This document shows, one piece after another, positions 52,861-62,372 of a DNA stretch of 62,373 bases. The translations under genes and the position numbers were made by a program. The stretch comes from Acidiferrobacterales bacterium. Its GTDB lineage: Bacteria; Pseudomonadota; Gammaproteobacteria; Acidiferrobacterales; SZUA-150. Location of the stretch: positions 9,607 through 71,979 of the forward strand of contig CAMYII010000020.1 in NCBI GenBank assembly GCA_947258385.1, given 5' to 3'. The notes beneath the pieces are model-generated. The model did no database searches. It was not told the origin of the DNA and saw only the letters and a program-made list of their open reading frames with translations. The first letter of the stretch is position 1. Each line of letters opens with the position of its first letter.

Positions 52861-55800
52861 TTATGCCTTGGCTTCCGCCAGTGCCATGCATTCGACAAAC
52901 GGCGTCGGACTGTCAATAGCGAAACCCTGTGCGTAGTCGATGCCAAGCTTTCCTACAAGCTCCAGCAATTTCTTGTTCTCGACGTATTCGGCCACGGTCT
53001 TGAGCCCCATGGTGTGGGCGATATCGTTGACGGCACTGACGAGCGCCCGATCCACCGGATTCAATTGCATGCCTTTTATGAAAGTGCCATCGATCTTCAG
53101 GTAATCAACCGGCAGGTGTTTAAGATAGGCGAAGGAGCTCAAGCCGCTCCCGAAATCATCAAGCGCAAAGCAGTGGCCGCGGGACTTGATCGCCCTCATA
53201 AAACGCATGGCGTGTGTCAGATTGGCGATGGCTGCGGTTTCCGTGATCTCGAAACAGAGACGCTCCGGCGGAACGTTGAATTTGTCCAGCTCCCACAATG
53301 CAAACTTAAGAAATTCATTATCGCCGAGCGTCTGGCCGGATATATTGATCGTGTAGACTGTAGATGTCTGCGCGCCCTCCCCGGTCATGGCCCGCAGTGT
53401 CGTGCTCAGCACCCAACGATCCAACGCGGGCATCAACCCATAGCGTTCGGCGGCCGGCAGGAAGATCCCGGGCGCTACCGTCTCGCCCTGCGAGTCGATC
53501 ATGCGCAGCAGTATCTCGAAATGCGTTGTGCCGGCGCCGTTCAGCGGTTCGATGCGTTGCCTGTACAGGCAGAATTGCTGTTCGCCGAGGGCCTGCTGCA
53601 GCCGCGTCGCCCATTGCATTTCGCCGTGGCGGCGGGCCAATACGGCATCATCAAGGTGGTAGAGATGAATGCGGTTGCGCCCCTGCTCCTTGGCCGCATA
53701 GCAGGCCGAATCCGCGGCACGCAGGACATCCGCAACGCCTCCGCTGGCTCCATCTATTAATACGACACCCATGCTGACACCGATCTCAAAGCGTTGATCT
53801 TCCCACACGTAGCGGAACTCACTAATATCACGGCTCATGGCAGTCGCCATCTCCATCGCTTTATCCTTCGAGCAACCTTCAAGCAATACCCCGAATTCGT
53901 CCCCGCCGAGCCGCGCCACCAGATCGCTCTCACGCAGCTTGGCACGCAGCGGCTGCGCGAGCTGCTTGAGCAACTCATCGCCTGCTATATGCCCGCACGT
54001 ATCATTGACCAGTTTGAACTGGTCGAGATCGAGATAGAACGCAGCATGGCGCAGGTCATCCGTATGGGCCGAATCCAGCGCCTGACGCAGGCGGCGCTCG
54101 AACTCCACGCGGTTCGGCAGGCCGGTCAGGGCATCGTGGGTCGCCTGATAAGCCATCTGTCGCGTCATGCGCCGCAACTCGCTGACATCGTGGAAGACCA
54201 GCACCGCACCCACGATATCGCCGGCGCCGTTGCGGACGGGGGATGCCGAGGTCTGCACCGAGAATTCCTGCTCGTCGGCACTGAATAAAACCGCTTCCAC
54301 ATCCAGATTGATTGTCCGGCCCTCCTGCAGGCAGCGCTGCACCGGGTTTGCCAGCGGTTTGCGGGTCAGCTCATCCACAACGCAGAACACCCTGTCCAGT
54401 GGACGACCCTTGGCCTCTTCAATCGTCCAGCCCGTCAACAAATCGGCCACCGGGTTCAGGTATTCAACACGTCCGTGAATATCGGTCGTGATCACGCCAT
54501 CGCCAATGGAACCGAGCGTGATCAGGGCCCGCTCCTTCTCATCGGAGAGGGCCGCCTCGGTCGCCTTGCGATCGCTAATATCGAACTTGATGCCTATGAG
54601 TCCGCCAATCTGTCCGTCATCATTGCGAAACGGCACCACACGGCTGGCCACAATACGCGGCTCACCGTCGGTGATCTCCTCCTCCCATGCCTGCGGCTCG
54701 CCGCTGCCAAGCACCGCCATCTCCCGCTCGCGGTACCGTTGGGCCACCGCGGACGGAAACAAATCGTCGTCACTTCTGCCTACGATCTCCTGCGGGCGCA
54801 CTCCAACAAGACGCGCAAACATCGAATTGGCCGCGAGGTAACGTCCAGTCGTGGTCTTCATGTAGGCATAGGCGGGCAGGCTATCCAACAGCGCCGCCGC
54901 CTGACGCTGGCGGTCGTTGGCGCGCAACTCGGCCTGCGAGCGCTCGAGCGCGTTCAACATATCATTGATCTGGCGACTCAGCGTGCCCAGTTCATCCGCG
55001 CCCAAGTCCGGAACGCGGGACGACGGGTCTCCTTTGGCACGCACCGCGGCCACCTGCCGACCAAGATGCAGCAACCGCGACAATACCAATCGCTCCATCA
55101 GAATCAGAAACAGCGCACCGAACAGCAGACCCACGATCAGCAGCGACGTCACCAAATAATTTAGCGTGTGTTGGCCCTGGTAGTAGATGTCCCGTGGAAC
55201 GTCGACCCTCAGCGTCAGGGTTGGCTTGCCGGCAATGTCGGGTATGATCATGTAGCCAGCTATGCGGTCATCTCCGTAATGCTGCACGCGAATGGCACCG
55301 TCGTTGGATAGCGCCGAGCGTGCCTGCTTGAAGTCGTCCGGCAGCGAAGCGTCCTGCAGCGGCTGAGCCTGCAAGGACAAGCGGACCTGACGTGCCAGGC
55401 TGTCGATCTTCTCATGATCGAGCAAGCGCGCCATGATCAGATGCCCGCGCGCCGGTCCTTCGTTATTGCTGGTCACGATGGGGAGCGACGCCACGAGCAA
55501 TACACCTTCGGGCAGGCGCAACAAGCCGGATGTCTGCTCGCCGGGCTCGATCGCCTTTCGCAACGGCATACCCGGGCCCAAGTGTGCCATGAGGCTTTCG
55601 GGTACGGCAACCATTGCTTCTTGTTGCTCGTCAAACCTCTGCCCATAGACCACCCGGCCTTCGCGATCCACAAACACGATGATGTCGAGACCGTTGTCGG
55701 TGAAGGTGCTGTCCACAAGATTGGCCCGGATATAGTCCTCGTTGCGGTCGTGCGCGAACTCGTAGCTGTCGTCCCAGGTAGCCCAGTCGTTAGTAAACCG

Positions 55801-55983
55801 GGTGAGATTCTCGATGTCGTACTGCAGCGCATTAACAACACGCCGGACGTGTTCGCGGACATCATGCCGCTCGAGCCGAACGTAGCTCTCCAGCAAGATA
55901 ACGCGCGAGGCCGCGTAGAGCAGAGCAAGCAATCCGGCCAATACCAGGGCACCTGCAAACATTATTTTGTAGCGCAGCGTCAT
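52861..55983 (-). CDS. CHASE4-HAMP-PAS-PAS-GGDEF-EAL membrane signalling protein
   Basis: 1040 residues. TM1 is at about 8-28. A periplasmic CHASE4-type sensor follows (FTNDWATWDDSYEFAHDRNE), then TM2 near 270-295 and HAMP (RVPDLGADELGTLSRQINDM). Two PAS domains come next (SLPAYAYMKTTTGRYLAANS; ALITLGSIGDGVITTDIHGR). GGDEF is intact (LVARLGGDEFGVLL) with an RxxD inhibitory site (RESD) five residues before it. The EAL domain has EILLRM in place of EAL-x-R but keeps CFEITETAAI, LDDFGSGLSSFAYLKHLPVD and KIDGTFI, so phosphodiesterase activity is likely. It makes or breaks cyclic di-GMP in response to a periplasmic cue. Confidence 0.95.
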   Translation of the reverse strand: MTLRYKIMFAGALVLAGLLALLYAASRVILLESYVRLERHDVREHVRRVVNALQYDIENLTRFTNDWATWDDSYEFAHDRNEDYIRANLVDSTFTDNGLDIIVFVDREGRVVYGQRFDEQQEAMVAVPESLMAHLGPGMPLRKAIEPGEQTSGLLRLPEGVLLVASLPIVTSNNEGPARGHLIMARLLDHEKIDSLARQVRLSLQAQPLQDASLPDDFKQARSALSNDGAIRVQHYGDDRIAGYMIIPDIAGKPTLTLRVDVPRDIYYQGQHTLNYLVTSLLIVGLLFGALFLILMERLVLSRLLHLGRQVAAVRAKGDPSSRVPDLGADELGTLSRQINDMLNALERSQAELRANDRQRQAAALLDSLPAYAYMKTTTGRYLAANSMFARLVGVRPQEIVGRSDDDLFPSAVAQRYREREMAVLGSGEPQAWEEEITDGEPRIVASRVVPFRNDDGQIGGLIGIKFDISDRKATEAALSDEKERALITLGSIGDGVITTDIHGRVEYLNPVADLLTGWTIEEAKGRPLDRVFCVVDELTRKPLANPVQRCLQEGRTINLDVEAVLFSADEQEFSVQTSASPVRNGAGDIVGAVLVFHDVSELRRMTRQMAYQATHDALTGLPNRVEFERRLRQALDSAHTDDLRHAAFYLDLDQFKLVNDTCGHIAGDELLKQLAQPLRAKLRESDLVARLGGDEFGVLLEGCSKDKAMEMATAMSRDISEFRYVWEDQRFEIGVSMGVVLIDGASGGVADVLRAADSACYAAKEQGRNRIHLYHLDDAVLARRHGEMQWATRLQQALGEQQFCLYRQRIEPLNGAGTTHFEILLRMIDSQGETVAPGIFLPAAERYGLMPALDRWVLSTTLRAMTGEGAQTSTVYTINISGQTLGDNEFLKFALWELDKFNVPPERLCFEITETAAIANLTHAMRFMRAIKSRGHCFALDDFGSGLSSFAYLKHLPVDYLKIDGTFIKGMQLNPVDRALVSAVNDIAHTMGLKTVAEYVENKKLLELVGKLGIDYAQGFAIDSPTPFVECMALAEAKA

Positions 55984-56706
55984 ATTGAGATTACCGTTCC
56001 GCGGAGAGGCATTCCGAAATAGCGGGCAATGGCCGCGCCAGAGTTGCGAATTGTACCGTCACACCGGCCGCTGCTACACCCCCGATTTCGGGAATTTACA
56101 GACTTTTGCACAATGGACGCCGCCGAGAAAGGTGCAAAACACAAAAGAATCAACGGAACACTTGATGCATCGGTTTGCCGTTCCTGGTTAGGACCGGCCC
56201 CTCGGCGACAGCCTGCCGTCATACGCGGTCCCGTCGTCGCGCGCGTACCGTGTCCGCCTGGACCCCGGCTCTGTTTCAATCTGAACGCCTTGCCGCTGAT
56301 AGTCAACCGGTTCTGGAGCCGCTTGTGTCAAAACCCGGGACAGTTACCTATGCCTGCCGACGCGCTATGTCTTGTATTGACCGTGGCTGGAGTAAGTCGC
56401 CTTGGACCGACATGCCTTCGGACTCATCTGGGATGCGGGACCACAAGAAAGGCAGCAGAAACGCTCGCGGAAAGGGAATGACCGCCGTCAAAAAGGCCGA
56501 CGCTTTGGATCACGACCTTGCACGCACCCCATCGGAACTCCATCGCTATCCCGTGTTATAAAACCTGGATCTTAACATTGGGTGAAGCCAAATGGCATCA
56601 CTTGGAAAAGAGCCTCAAAAATGCAGGGTGTGCATCCAGCAACCACGACGGTGTCCAACGACCGCGGTCGCCAGATGCAGCCGCATCCCGCAGCCACGTC
56701 ACCGAT
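55984..56706. other. intergenic region without a recognised gene
   Basis: Several overlapping short frames run in both directions, but none has a start signal or familiar residues. No hairpin or repeat stood out. Confidence 0.5.
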
Positions 56707-56967
56707 TCATTGTTGGGGTTCCTGCCGTTCCTTGGACTTTTCCTGCAATGCCTTGCCGCCCTTCTCCAATGCCTGGCCGCCTTTCTCCAGCACCTGCCCC
56801 CCCTTTTCGATCACCTTCTCGCCGCTCTGCTTGAGTTTCTCGCGCGTCTCGGGCTCGGCGAACGGGTTGCTCAGCATGAACTGCCCCTTACCGAGATTCA
56901 CACCGAACCACAGGCCCAGCACCACACCGACGACCAGACCGATGAGGAAGGGTTTGAATGTTTTCAT
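56707..56967 (-). CDS. small membrane-anchored protein, YtxH-like
   Basis: 86 residues. The N-terminal membrane helix is MKTFKPFLIGLVVGVVLGLW. A long charged helix follows with a short internal repeat built on EKGGQVLEKGGQALEKGGKA, giving an amphipathic or coiled-coil rod. The ATG follows AGGAGAACTTTAG. The layout (one helix, then a Lys/Glu/Gln-rich tail) resembles YtxH/DUF-type stress proteins. The function is unknown, and it is monocistronic. Confidence 0.75.
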   Translation of the reverse strand: MKTFKPFLIGLVVGVVLGLWFGVNLGKGQFMLSNPFAEPETREKLKQSGEKVIEKGGQVLEKGGQALEKGGKALQEKSKERQEPQQ

Positions 56968-57562
56968 CTAAAGTTCTCCTTTGTTCTTGCACGATGGTAA
57001 TTTGGGGGTAGTGTAGGCAATTTATTTATTTTGGTATACAGCAATTGAGAAAATTTGAACATACTCATCATAACGCCCCACCGGCGTAACGGGCGGCGTT
57101 GGCACGCCGGGCATCACCGCTCTGAACTCGGGGCCCAGAAAATCATAGCGCTTGCACCCCCGGCGTCGGATCGCCCACCAGCAGTGAGATCAGTGAGCTT
57201 TTCTTTATTCTCCAACAAAGCCGGTCTGCCGCCAGCGCTCGGCGCATTCTTCAGGGCATCTCTGCTGCCGAAAGCAATTAAGGCCGTAGCGTGTTCCGGG
57301 CGCGCGCAACACGTTTTTTCGTACCGCCCGGAATGCTGCCACGAGCGGTTGCATCATCCGCTTTTTGCGTAATTAATGCCCGTTGCCCGAACGCGGGGCG
57401 CCGCCACGCGTTACGGCATGCGAGGCTGGTCCGCCCGCGCAGAGAAAAGGCTGAGAACAACAGATAAATGAAGGGAATTCTGAAAAATTCCATCCCTGGA
57501 TGACAGGAAGCTCCGATCTATGGGGCGCTTCCAAAAACCAAACTTCCCGCAGACAGACGGCG
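56968..57562. other. intergenic region without a recognised gene
   Basis: About 600 bases between the YtxH-like gene and the LpoP-like gene. Frames are short, with no family pattern seen on either strand. A leftward frame extending over 57373-57960 is out of phase with the lipoprotein gene and is rejected. Confidence 0.5.
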
Positions 57563-58006
57563 CTATTTCGCCTCTTCCTCCGCCCGATCAAACGCCGCCT
57601 GCGCGCCTTCCCAGTCCCCGCGTTGGGCCCGCACCTCGCCGATGATGCGCCAGTTGGCGGCGCGAAGCCGCTTGTCACCACCGGCCCAGGCGTTGGACTT
57701 GGCCGCGAGGCTGGCCGCCTGCGCGAAGTGCCCTTGCTGCAGCCGAAGTTGCGCGAGCTCATGCCAGAGCATCGGGTTTCTGGGCTCGATGCGCAGCGCC
57801 CTTTCCAGGGTGGCGCCGGCAACATCCAGTTTGCCGGAGCCGGCGTCGGTCCGCGCCGTATCGACCAGCGCCACGACCGCCACGTTGGCGGATACCGGCA
57901 CCGGCGCTTGTTCTTCTTCCGGCGGCGCCAGCGTGGCACACGCGGATAGCAGCACGACAAGTAGAACGCTTGTATGGCGCATGAGCAATCCAGGGATTCG
58001 TTGCAT
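57563..58006 (-). CDS. lpoP: TPR outer-membrane lipoprotein, LpoP-like activator of PBP1b
   Basis: 147 residues. The lipobox SVLLVVLLSACATL follows a short basic N-terminus. A Pro/Glu linker leads to TPR helices (ATLERALRIEPRNPMLWHEL, AQLRLQQGHFAQAASLAAKS, GEVRAQRGDWEGAQAAFDRA). The ATG at 58006 overlaps the stop of the upstream PBP1b frame by one base (TAATG); ATG 57982 is an alternative. In Pseudomonas aeruginosa a TPR lipoprotein (LpoP) next to ponB activates PBP1b. Gene order, length and domains agree, so the same job is inferred. Confidence 0.8.
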   Translation of the reverse strand: MQRIPGLLMRHTSVLLVVLLSACATLAPPEEEQAPVPVSANVAVVALVDTARTDAGSGKLDVAGATLERALRIEPRNPMLWHELAQLRLQQGHFAQAASLAAKSNAWAGGDKRLRAANWRIIGEVRAQRGDWEGAQAAFDRAEEEAK

Positions 58007-61000
58007 TAGTGTAACATCCTCTTGAGCCAGCCCTTCTTGGTCGTATTCTTATCCGTCGACGGTTGTACACAGGGCGCGGTCTGTTGCGGGGCGGAGCCAC
58101 TTATAAAAGGCAGCTCGAGCGCACCCTGACATGCTTCGTCCGCGCGCAGGCCGGTTGCCGGATCGATCCACACCAGCTCGATATTCTCCGGCTGCGGCGG
58201 GACCAGCGGTTCGGGGTCGAGCTCGCGCATCATGGTGCCCCAGATCGTCATGGCGCCGCTGGAACCGGTGAGCCGGCTCGGCGTATTGTCATCGCGCCCC
58301 ACCCAGACAACCGCCAGACGGTCCCCCGTGAAGCCGGCAAACCAGCTGTCGCGCAGCTCATCGGTGGTCCCGGTCTTGCCGGCCACGTTCAGATCCGGCG
58401 ATACGTAACGCAGCAAGCCCTTGGCCGTGCCCTCGCGCACCACCCCCTGCATGGCGCGGGTCAACAGGTACACCGCCGCCGGGTCTGCCATCTGTTCCAC
58501 CGCCAGCGGAAAGCGCTGCAGGGTGTGGCCGTCGGCCGTGAGTATTTCGCGAATCGACCGCAAGGGGACCCGGAAGCCGCCGCTCGCCAGGGTCTGATAC
58601 ATCTGCGCCACTTCAATCGGCCTGAGCTCATTGACCCCAAGCAGGCTGGAGGCATGGCCGGGCAAATCACGATCAACGCCCAGGCGCTGCACGGCGGCCA
58701 TGACCTCGGGCACGCCGAGCGTGAGCCCCAGGCGCGCGGTGGCGACATTATACGATCGGGCCAAAGCCAGGCGCAGCGGCACCCGGCCGTGAAATTCCTT
58801 GTCGTAATTCATGGGCTTCCAGTCCTTGGTGCCACGCTGTTTGAAGATAAGCTGGTTGTCATCCAGCGGCGTGATCAAGGTGTAGTCCTGCGGTTGGGCG
58901 AGCGCCGTGAGATAGACCACGGGTTTGATTAACGAACCGATCGGTCGCTGCGCGTCCAGCGCGCGGTTAAAGCCGCGGAACGTGGGGTTGCGACCGCTTA
59001 CCAGCGCCTGCACCTCCCCGTCCTGGGTGCTGGTCACCACCACTGCACCTTCCAACGAATTCGCTTCGATACGGCGTTTGCGTTTCTCGATCTGCACAAG
59101 CCGGGTGCTGAGCGCGCGCTCGGCGCTGCGCTGCGCCCGCGGATCGAGTGTCGTGAGAATACGCAGACCTTCTGAGCGCAGGTCCTCGTCGCGGTAATCG
59201 CGCCGCAGCTGTCGCTGCACCAGTTCCAGGAAGGCCGGATATGGCGAGGTGCCGCTGGGGGGTTCGCGCGTCACGCCCAGCGGTTCGTCCTTGGCGTACA
59301 CGTATTGTTCCTGGGTGACAAATTCCTGGCGTGTCATTGTATCCAGCACCAGATCGCGGCGCTGCAGCGCGCGTTCCGGGTTGGCGCGCGGTTCATAATA
59401 GTTTGGGCCCTTGAGCATGCCTACCAGCGTGGCGATATGCTGCAGCTCCAATTGCTCGACGGGACGCGCAAAAAAGAAATGACTGGCGAGCCCGAAGCCG
59501 TGAATGGCGCGATCACCTTCCTGGCCGAGATAGACCTCGTTGATGTAGGCCTCCAGGATCTCCTCCTTGGTGTAATGCATCTCCAGCAACACGGCCATGA
59601 TCATTTCAGTGATCTTGCGCCGCAGGGTACGCTCGGAGCTAAGAAAGTAGTTCTTTACCAGCTGTTGCGTCAGGGTGCTTCCGCCCTGCACGCCTTGACC
59701 GGTCAGCGTTGCCACCGCGGCACGGGCGATGCCGCGTGGGTCGATACCGTAATGTTCATAAAACTTGTTGTCAAGTGCAAACTCATAGCAGTCGTTTAGC
59801 TCTCCATGCGTGCTAAGTAGTATAGCGTCTGAGATTACATCGTCTCTATCTAAATAACTTTCAAAAGCGTAGATATCACTCATTAACATTAAATGACGCG
59901 CTACGGCATTGTTGGAACGATTTAATTTAAAACAATGCTCAACATGCTTCATCAGCATATCAGCAGACTTATCCCATGAATAACGCTTAGCCGCTTCTAG
60001 CTGTGTCTTTTTAACTTCTTGCTTGTCTTCTTTTGATAGGTGTATAAACTCACTAACTGCCGTAAAGAAGTTAGTAAGATCTACTTCGTCCTTATCATTC
60101 ATTTCAACGAGCATTGTACCGCTGTCTTTACACGTTTCAGGCAAAGCGCCCCGATTACTGGTAATGATAGGCAAACCTGCGGCCATCGCTTCCATGGCCG
60201 TAATACAACTTACTTCGTCAAAGTTAGGTTGTTTCGGCCCCGGCGTTGGGTATACCAAAGCGTCACATTGGCGCATCACATCAGCCAATTCCTGCTTTGT
60301 CAGGCTTCCTAATACGGTGACGTTCGGTAGAGACTGGCAACGACTAGACAAGTACTGATAATAGTCTGCCATCTGACCTACTGTATTGTCGTAGGCGCAT
60401 ACGTAAAGATGAACGTTTTTATCTACGGCACCCAATCGTTCCATTAACCCACCAGGTGCAACCAAATGCTCAAGACCGCGTTCTGGTCGGGATGAGTATA
60501 ATAGTTTAATTTTATTGATGTGTTCGCCATTACTAAGAACGTTATGACTCATAGCGCCATTATCTTCAAACAGTTCTAAATCCACACCATTCTGAATAGG
60601 GAATATAACATCAGGATTAATGCCATACACTCTTGCATACTGTTCTTTATGAAATTCGCTAACAGTTAATATGCCGTCTAAATTCCAAACCTGTGATGAA
60701 ATCTCGTCACGCTGCCTCACTGTTGGTAAATCATGCACCCACCATAGGTTAACTTTACTTGCATATCGAAATCTAAAGGCATAAGGCGAACGTTGTATAA
60801 TTAAAACATCATGCGGCGTACTTTGTGCAAAGAAATGGAAACGTTCGCCCATAGGTGACTCATTAGTCTGTTCACCTGACCAGAGATACCGAACACCGTC
60901 AAATTCCCCCTCATCGTTTTCAGGATTTTCCATGTTCGTATATATTGATACGCGATGGCCTTTAGCAGCTAATTCCTTAGCCATATAATATGCCGCTGTT

Positions 61001-61077
61001 TCACTTCCGCCAAGTGAACGCTCGTTTATGGTGTTACCATTAAACGGCATACCTAAACAATTAATAACTATGAACAT
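58006..61077 (-). CDS. chimeric ORF: phage-type GT4 glycosyltransferase fused to truncated PBP1b
   Basis: 1023 residues in one frame. Residues 1 to about 434 are an AT-rich GT4 glycosyltransferase: LGGSETAAYYMAKELAAKGH, LLYSSRPERGLEHLV and the E-x7-E motif in FDEVSCITAMEAMAAGLPII. From about 436 the codons become GC-rich and encode PBP1b: NKFYEHYGIDPRGIARAAVA, GGSTLTQQLVKNYFLSSERT, then a full transpeptidase domain with RPIGSLIKP (SxxK), ARSYN (SxN) and AGKTGTTDE (KTG). The cytosolic tail, membrane anchor, UB2H and start of the GT51 domain are missing, and the catalytic Glu of the EDxxF motif reads Leu-Asp. The polypeptide would be cytosolic and unlikely to build peptidoglycan. Either a phage-host junction or an assembly chimera. 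Confidence 0.85.
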   Translation of the reverse strand: MFIVINCLGMPFNGNTINERSLGGSETAAYYMAKELAAKGHRVSIYTNMENPENDEGEFDGVRYLWSGEQTNESPMGERFHFFAQSTPHDVLIIQRSPYAFRFRYASKVNLWWVHDLPTVRQRDEISSQVWNLDGILTVSEFHKEQYARVYGINPDVIFPIQNGVDLELFEDNGAMSHNVLSNGEHINKIKLLYSSRPERGLEHLVAPGGLMERLGAVDKNVHLYVCAYDNTVGQMADYYQYLSSRCQSLPNVTVLGSLTKQELADVMRQCDALVYPTPGPKQPNFDEVSCITAMEAMAAGLPIITSNRGALPETCKDSGTMLVEMNDKDEVDLTNFFTAVSEFIHLSKEDKQEVKKTQLEAAKRYSWDKSADMLMKHVEHCFKLNRSNNAVARHLMLMSDIYAFESYLDRDDVISDAILLSTHGELNDCYEFALDNKFYEHYGIDPRGIARAAVATLTGQGVQGGSTLTQQLVKNYFLSSERTLRRKITEMIMAVLLEMHYTKEEILEAYINEVYLGQEGDRAIHGFGLASHFFFARPVEQLELQHIATLVGMLKGPNYYEPRANPERALQRRDLVLDTMTRQEFVTQEQYVYAKDEPLGVTREPPSGTSPYPAFLELVQRQLRRDYRDEDLRSEGLRILTTLDPRAQRSAERALSTRLVQIEKRKRRIEANSLEGAVVVTSTQDGEVQALVSGRNPTFRGFNRALDAQRPIGSLIKPVVYLTALAQPQDYTLITPLDDNQLIFKQRGTKDWKPMNYDKEFHGRVPLRLALARSYNVATARLGLTLGVPEVMAAVQRLGVDRDLPGHASSLLGVNELRPIEVAQMYQTLASGGFRVPLRSIREILTADGHTLQRFPLAVEQMADPAAVYLLTRAMQGVVREGTAKGLLRYVSPDLNVAGKTGTTDELRDSWFAGFTGDRLAVVWVGRDDNTPSRLTGSSGAMTIWGTMMRELDPEPLVPPQPENIELVWIDPATGLRADEACQGALELPFISGSAPQQTAPCVQPSTDKNTTKKGWLKRMLH

Positions 61078-61131
61078 TGTTCATTCTCCTAATTGACTTA
61101 TGGGAGAGCGTATTAACTTCTCCCGTAATTA

Positions 61132-61386
61132 TTAAATTTTCTTTGTTTCTGCGTTATCTTTCTTTTCGGTAGCTCTACCTTGACGAGCAGGATCTTTTAA
61201 CTCGTCCTCACTTATAGCAGGTTTAGGGGTTACAACATCTTTGATTACAATTTTTTCACTGTCTGTAAGTTCTAAGTTAAAATCTTTTTTTAACAGATCT
61301 CTTCCGTTTGAAGTCTCAGACAGCTTTTTCATTTTAGTCAACTGCTCTTTACGGTTTGGGTTAGTTGCTGAAGGTGTTAATGCCAT
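61132..61386 (-). CDS. small phage-associated protein
   Basis: 84 residues: MALTPSATNPNRKEQLTKMK onward, very rich in Lys, Glu and Asp, without a membrane helix. The ATG follows GAGGAGATATAAAA, a strong ribosome binding site. It lies between the capsid gene and the glycosyltransferase on the same strand, with AT-rich codons. No domain is recognised. Small charged proteins next to capsid genes are often structural or assembly factors. Confidence 0.65.
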   Translation of the reverse strand: MALTPSATNPNRKEQLTKMKKLSETSNGRDLLKKDFNLELTDSEKIVIKDVVTPKPAISEDELKDPARQGRATEKKDNAETKKI

Positions 61387-61452
61387 TTTTATATCTCCTC
61401 TATTTAAAGTAAGTGGCTGGATTTATAACCCAGCCACCCTATAACCAACTTA

Positions 61453-62260
61453 TTAAGTTGAACTTGTAACGTTCGTTAACAGACCACCATAGGATTGTCC
61501 AGTAACGACTTCATCCTGATAATAACCAACCTCAACTTCTTGAGACTTAGTTTTAGTATCGTACGGATGATTTTCTACTTGCATATTAGGCAGTCCAGGT
61601 TGAGCCCAACGGAAGCTATAACCAAACGAAGGACGTTCTTTTGATGGTGATGATGGCGCATAATAGATTAGCACGTGATCATCCCAGATAGTTGATAAGC
61701 TTTCACCTAAACCTTCCGCACTTGCGTTCTGAAATGCTCCACCTACGAGCACTTCATCTACTTCAAGTACTTACATTGTCAATCATCGTATTTATATCAC
61801 CTAGCGGGTCTGCGCCTGAACCAGTCCATGAAGAGCCGATAGCCGTATAAGTACCAACATTAGAGCCACTGGTAACTTGATTAGCTAATCGAACTTCCCA
61901 GTCCAGTAATAAGCCATCGAGAACAAGCTCAGTTTTACCTTCTTTAAGATTGTCAACGTAGATAGGATCTGCGTTTTTCAAATCTTCAATGGTTACATCT
62001 GTTTTCAATGCGTAGTTGCTAGAATAGTATGTTCCTGAACTTACACTTTCATAGATCCGTTTTGCTTCCGTACCTGGCGCACGTTTAGTGTCATGTACTC
62101 GTAAGCGATCAGAACGACTCCATTCAACATACAAGTCTGACTGTTTACCAACGTCTACAATCGGGAAAACCATATCTGCGATAAAGCCTTCTGGACGATA
62201 GCCTAGAGCCATCTCCGAGAGGGCTTGATCAATATGAACATCATGTGAAGTAGCACCCAT
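61453..62260 (-). pseudogene. phage major capsid protein gene with internal deletion and frameshift
   Basis: The 5' part (62260-61763) encodes MGATSHDVHIDQALSEMALG, then FIADMVFPIVDVGKQSDLYV and ADPLGDINTMIDNV, matching phage major capsid N-terminal halves. It then stops. The 3' part (about 61773-61453) resumes in another frame as EVDEVLVGGAFQNASAEGLG and continues through IWDDHVLIYYAPSSPSKERP to the normal C-terminus. Compared with relatives as I recall them, roughly 100 residues are missing between IDNV and LEVDEV. It may be a decayed prophage gene or a collapsed assembly. The ATG follows AAGGAGGGCAGACAA. Confidence 0.8.
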
Positions 62261-62273
62261 TTGTCTGCCCTCC

Positions 62274-62372
62274 TTATACTGCGGCTACGTTGCCGGGATT
62301 AGCAAAATTAAATAAACCTTCGCCAATACCGCCAGAGCCAACCGCGCCGAGTGCGCGTCCTATAACAACACC
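62274..62372 (-). CDS. C-terminal end of a phage protein (partial, runs off the window)
   Basis: The leftward frame enters at the window edge and reads GVVIGRALGAVGSGGIGEGL, then FNFANPGNVAAV and TAA. Gly/Ala-rich tails of this type occur in small head or decoration proteins encoded just before capsid genes. The stop lies 14 nt before the capsid ATG, and the capsid ribosome binding site is in the gap. Too little is present for a name. Confidence 0.6.
   Translation of the reverse strand, partial: GVVIGRALGAVGSGGIGEGLFNFANPGNVAAV

Noticed and set aside
57373-57960. 195-residue leftward frame overlapping the LpoP-like gene
   Set aside because: Out of phase with the lipoprotein; Arg/Pro-rich composition typical of a GC-rich shadow.
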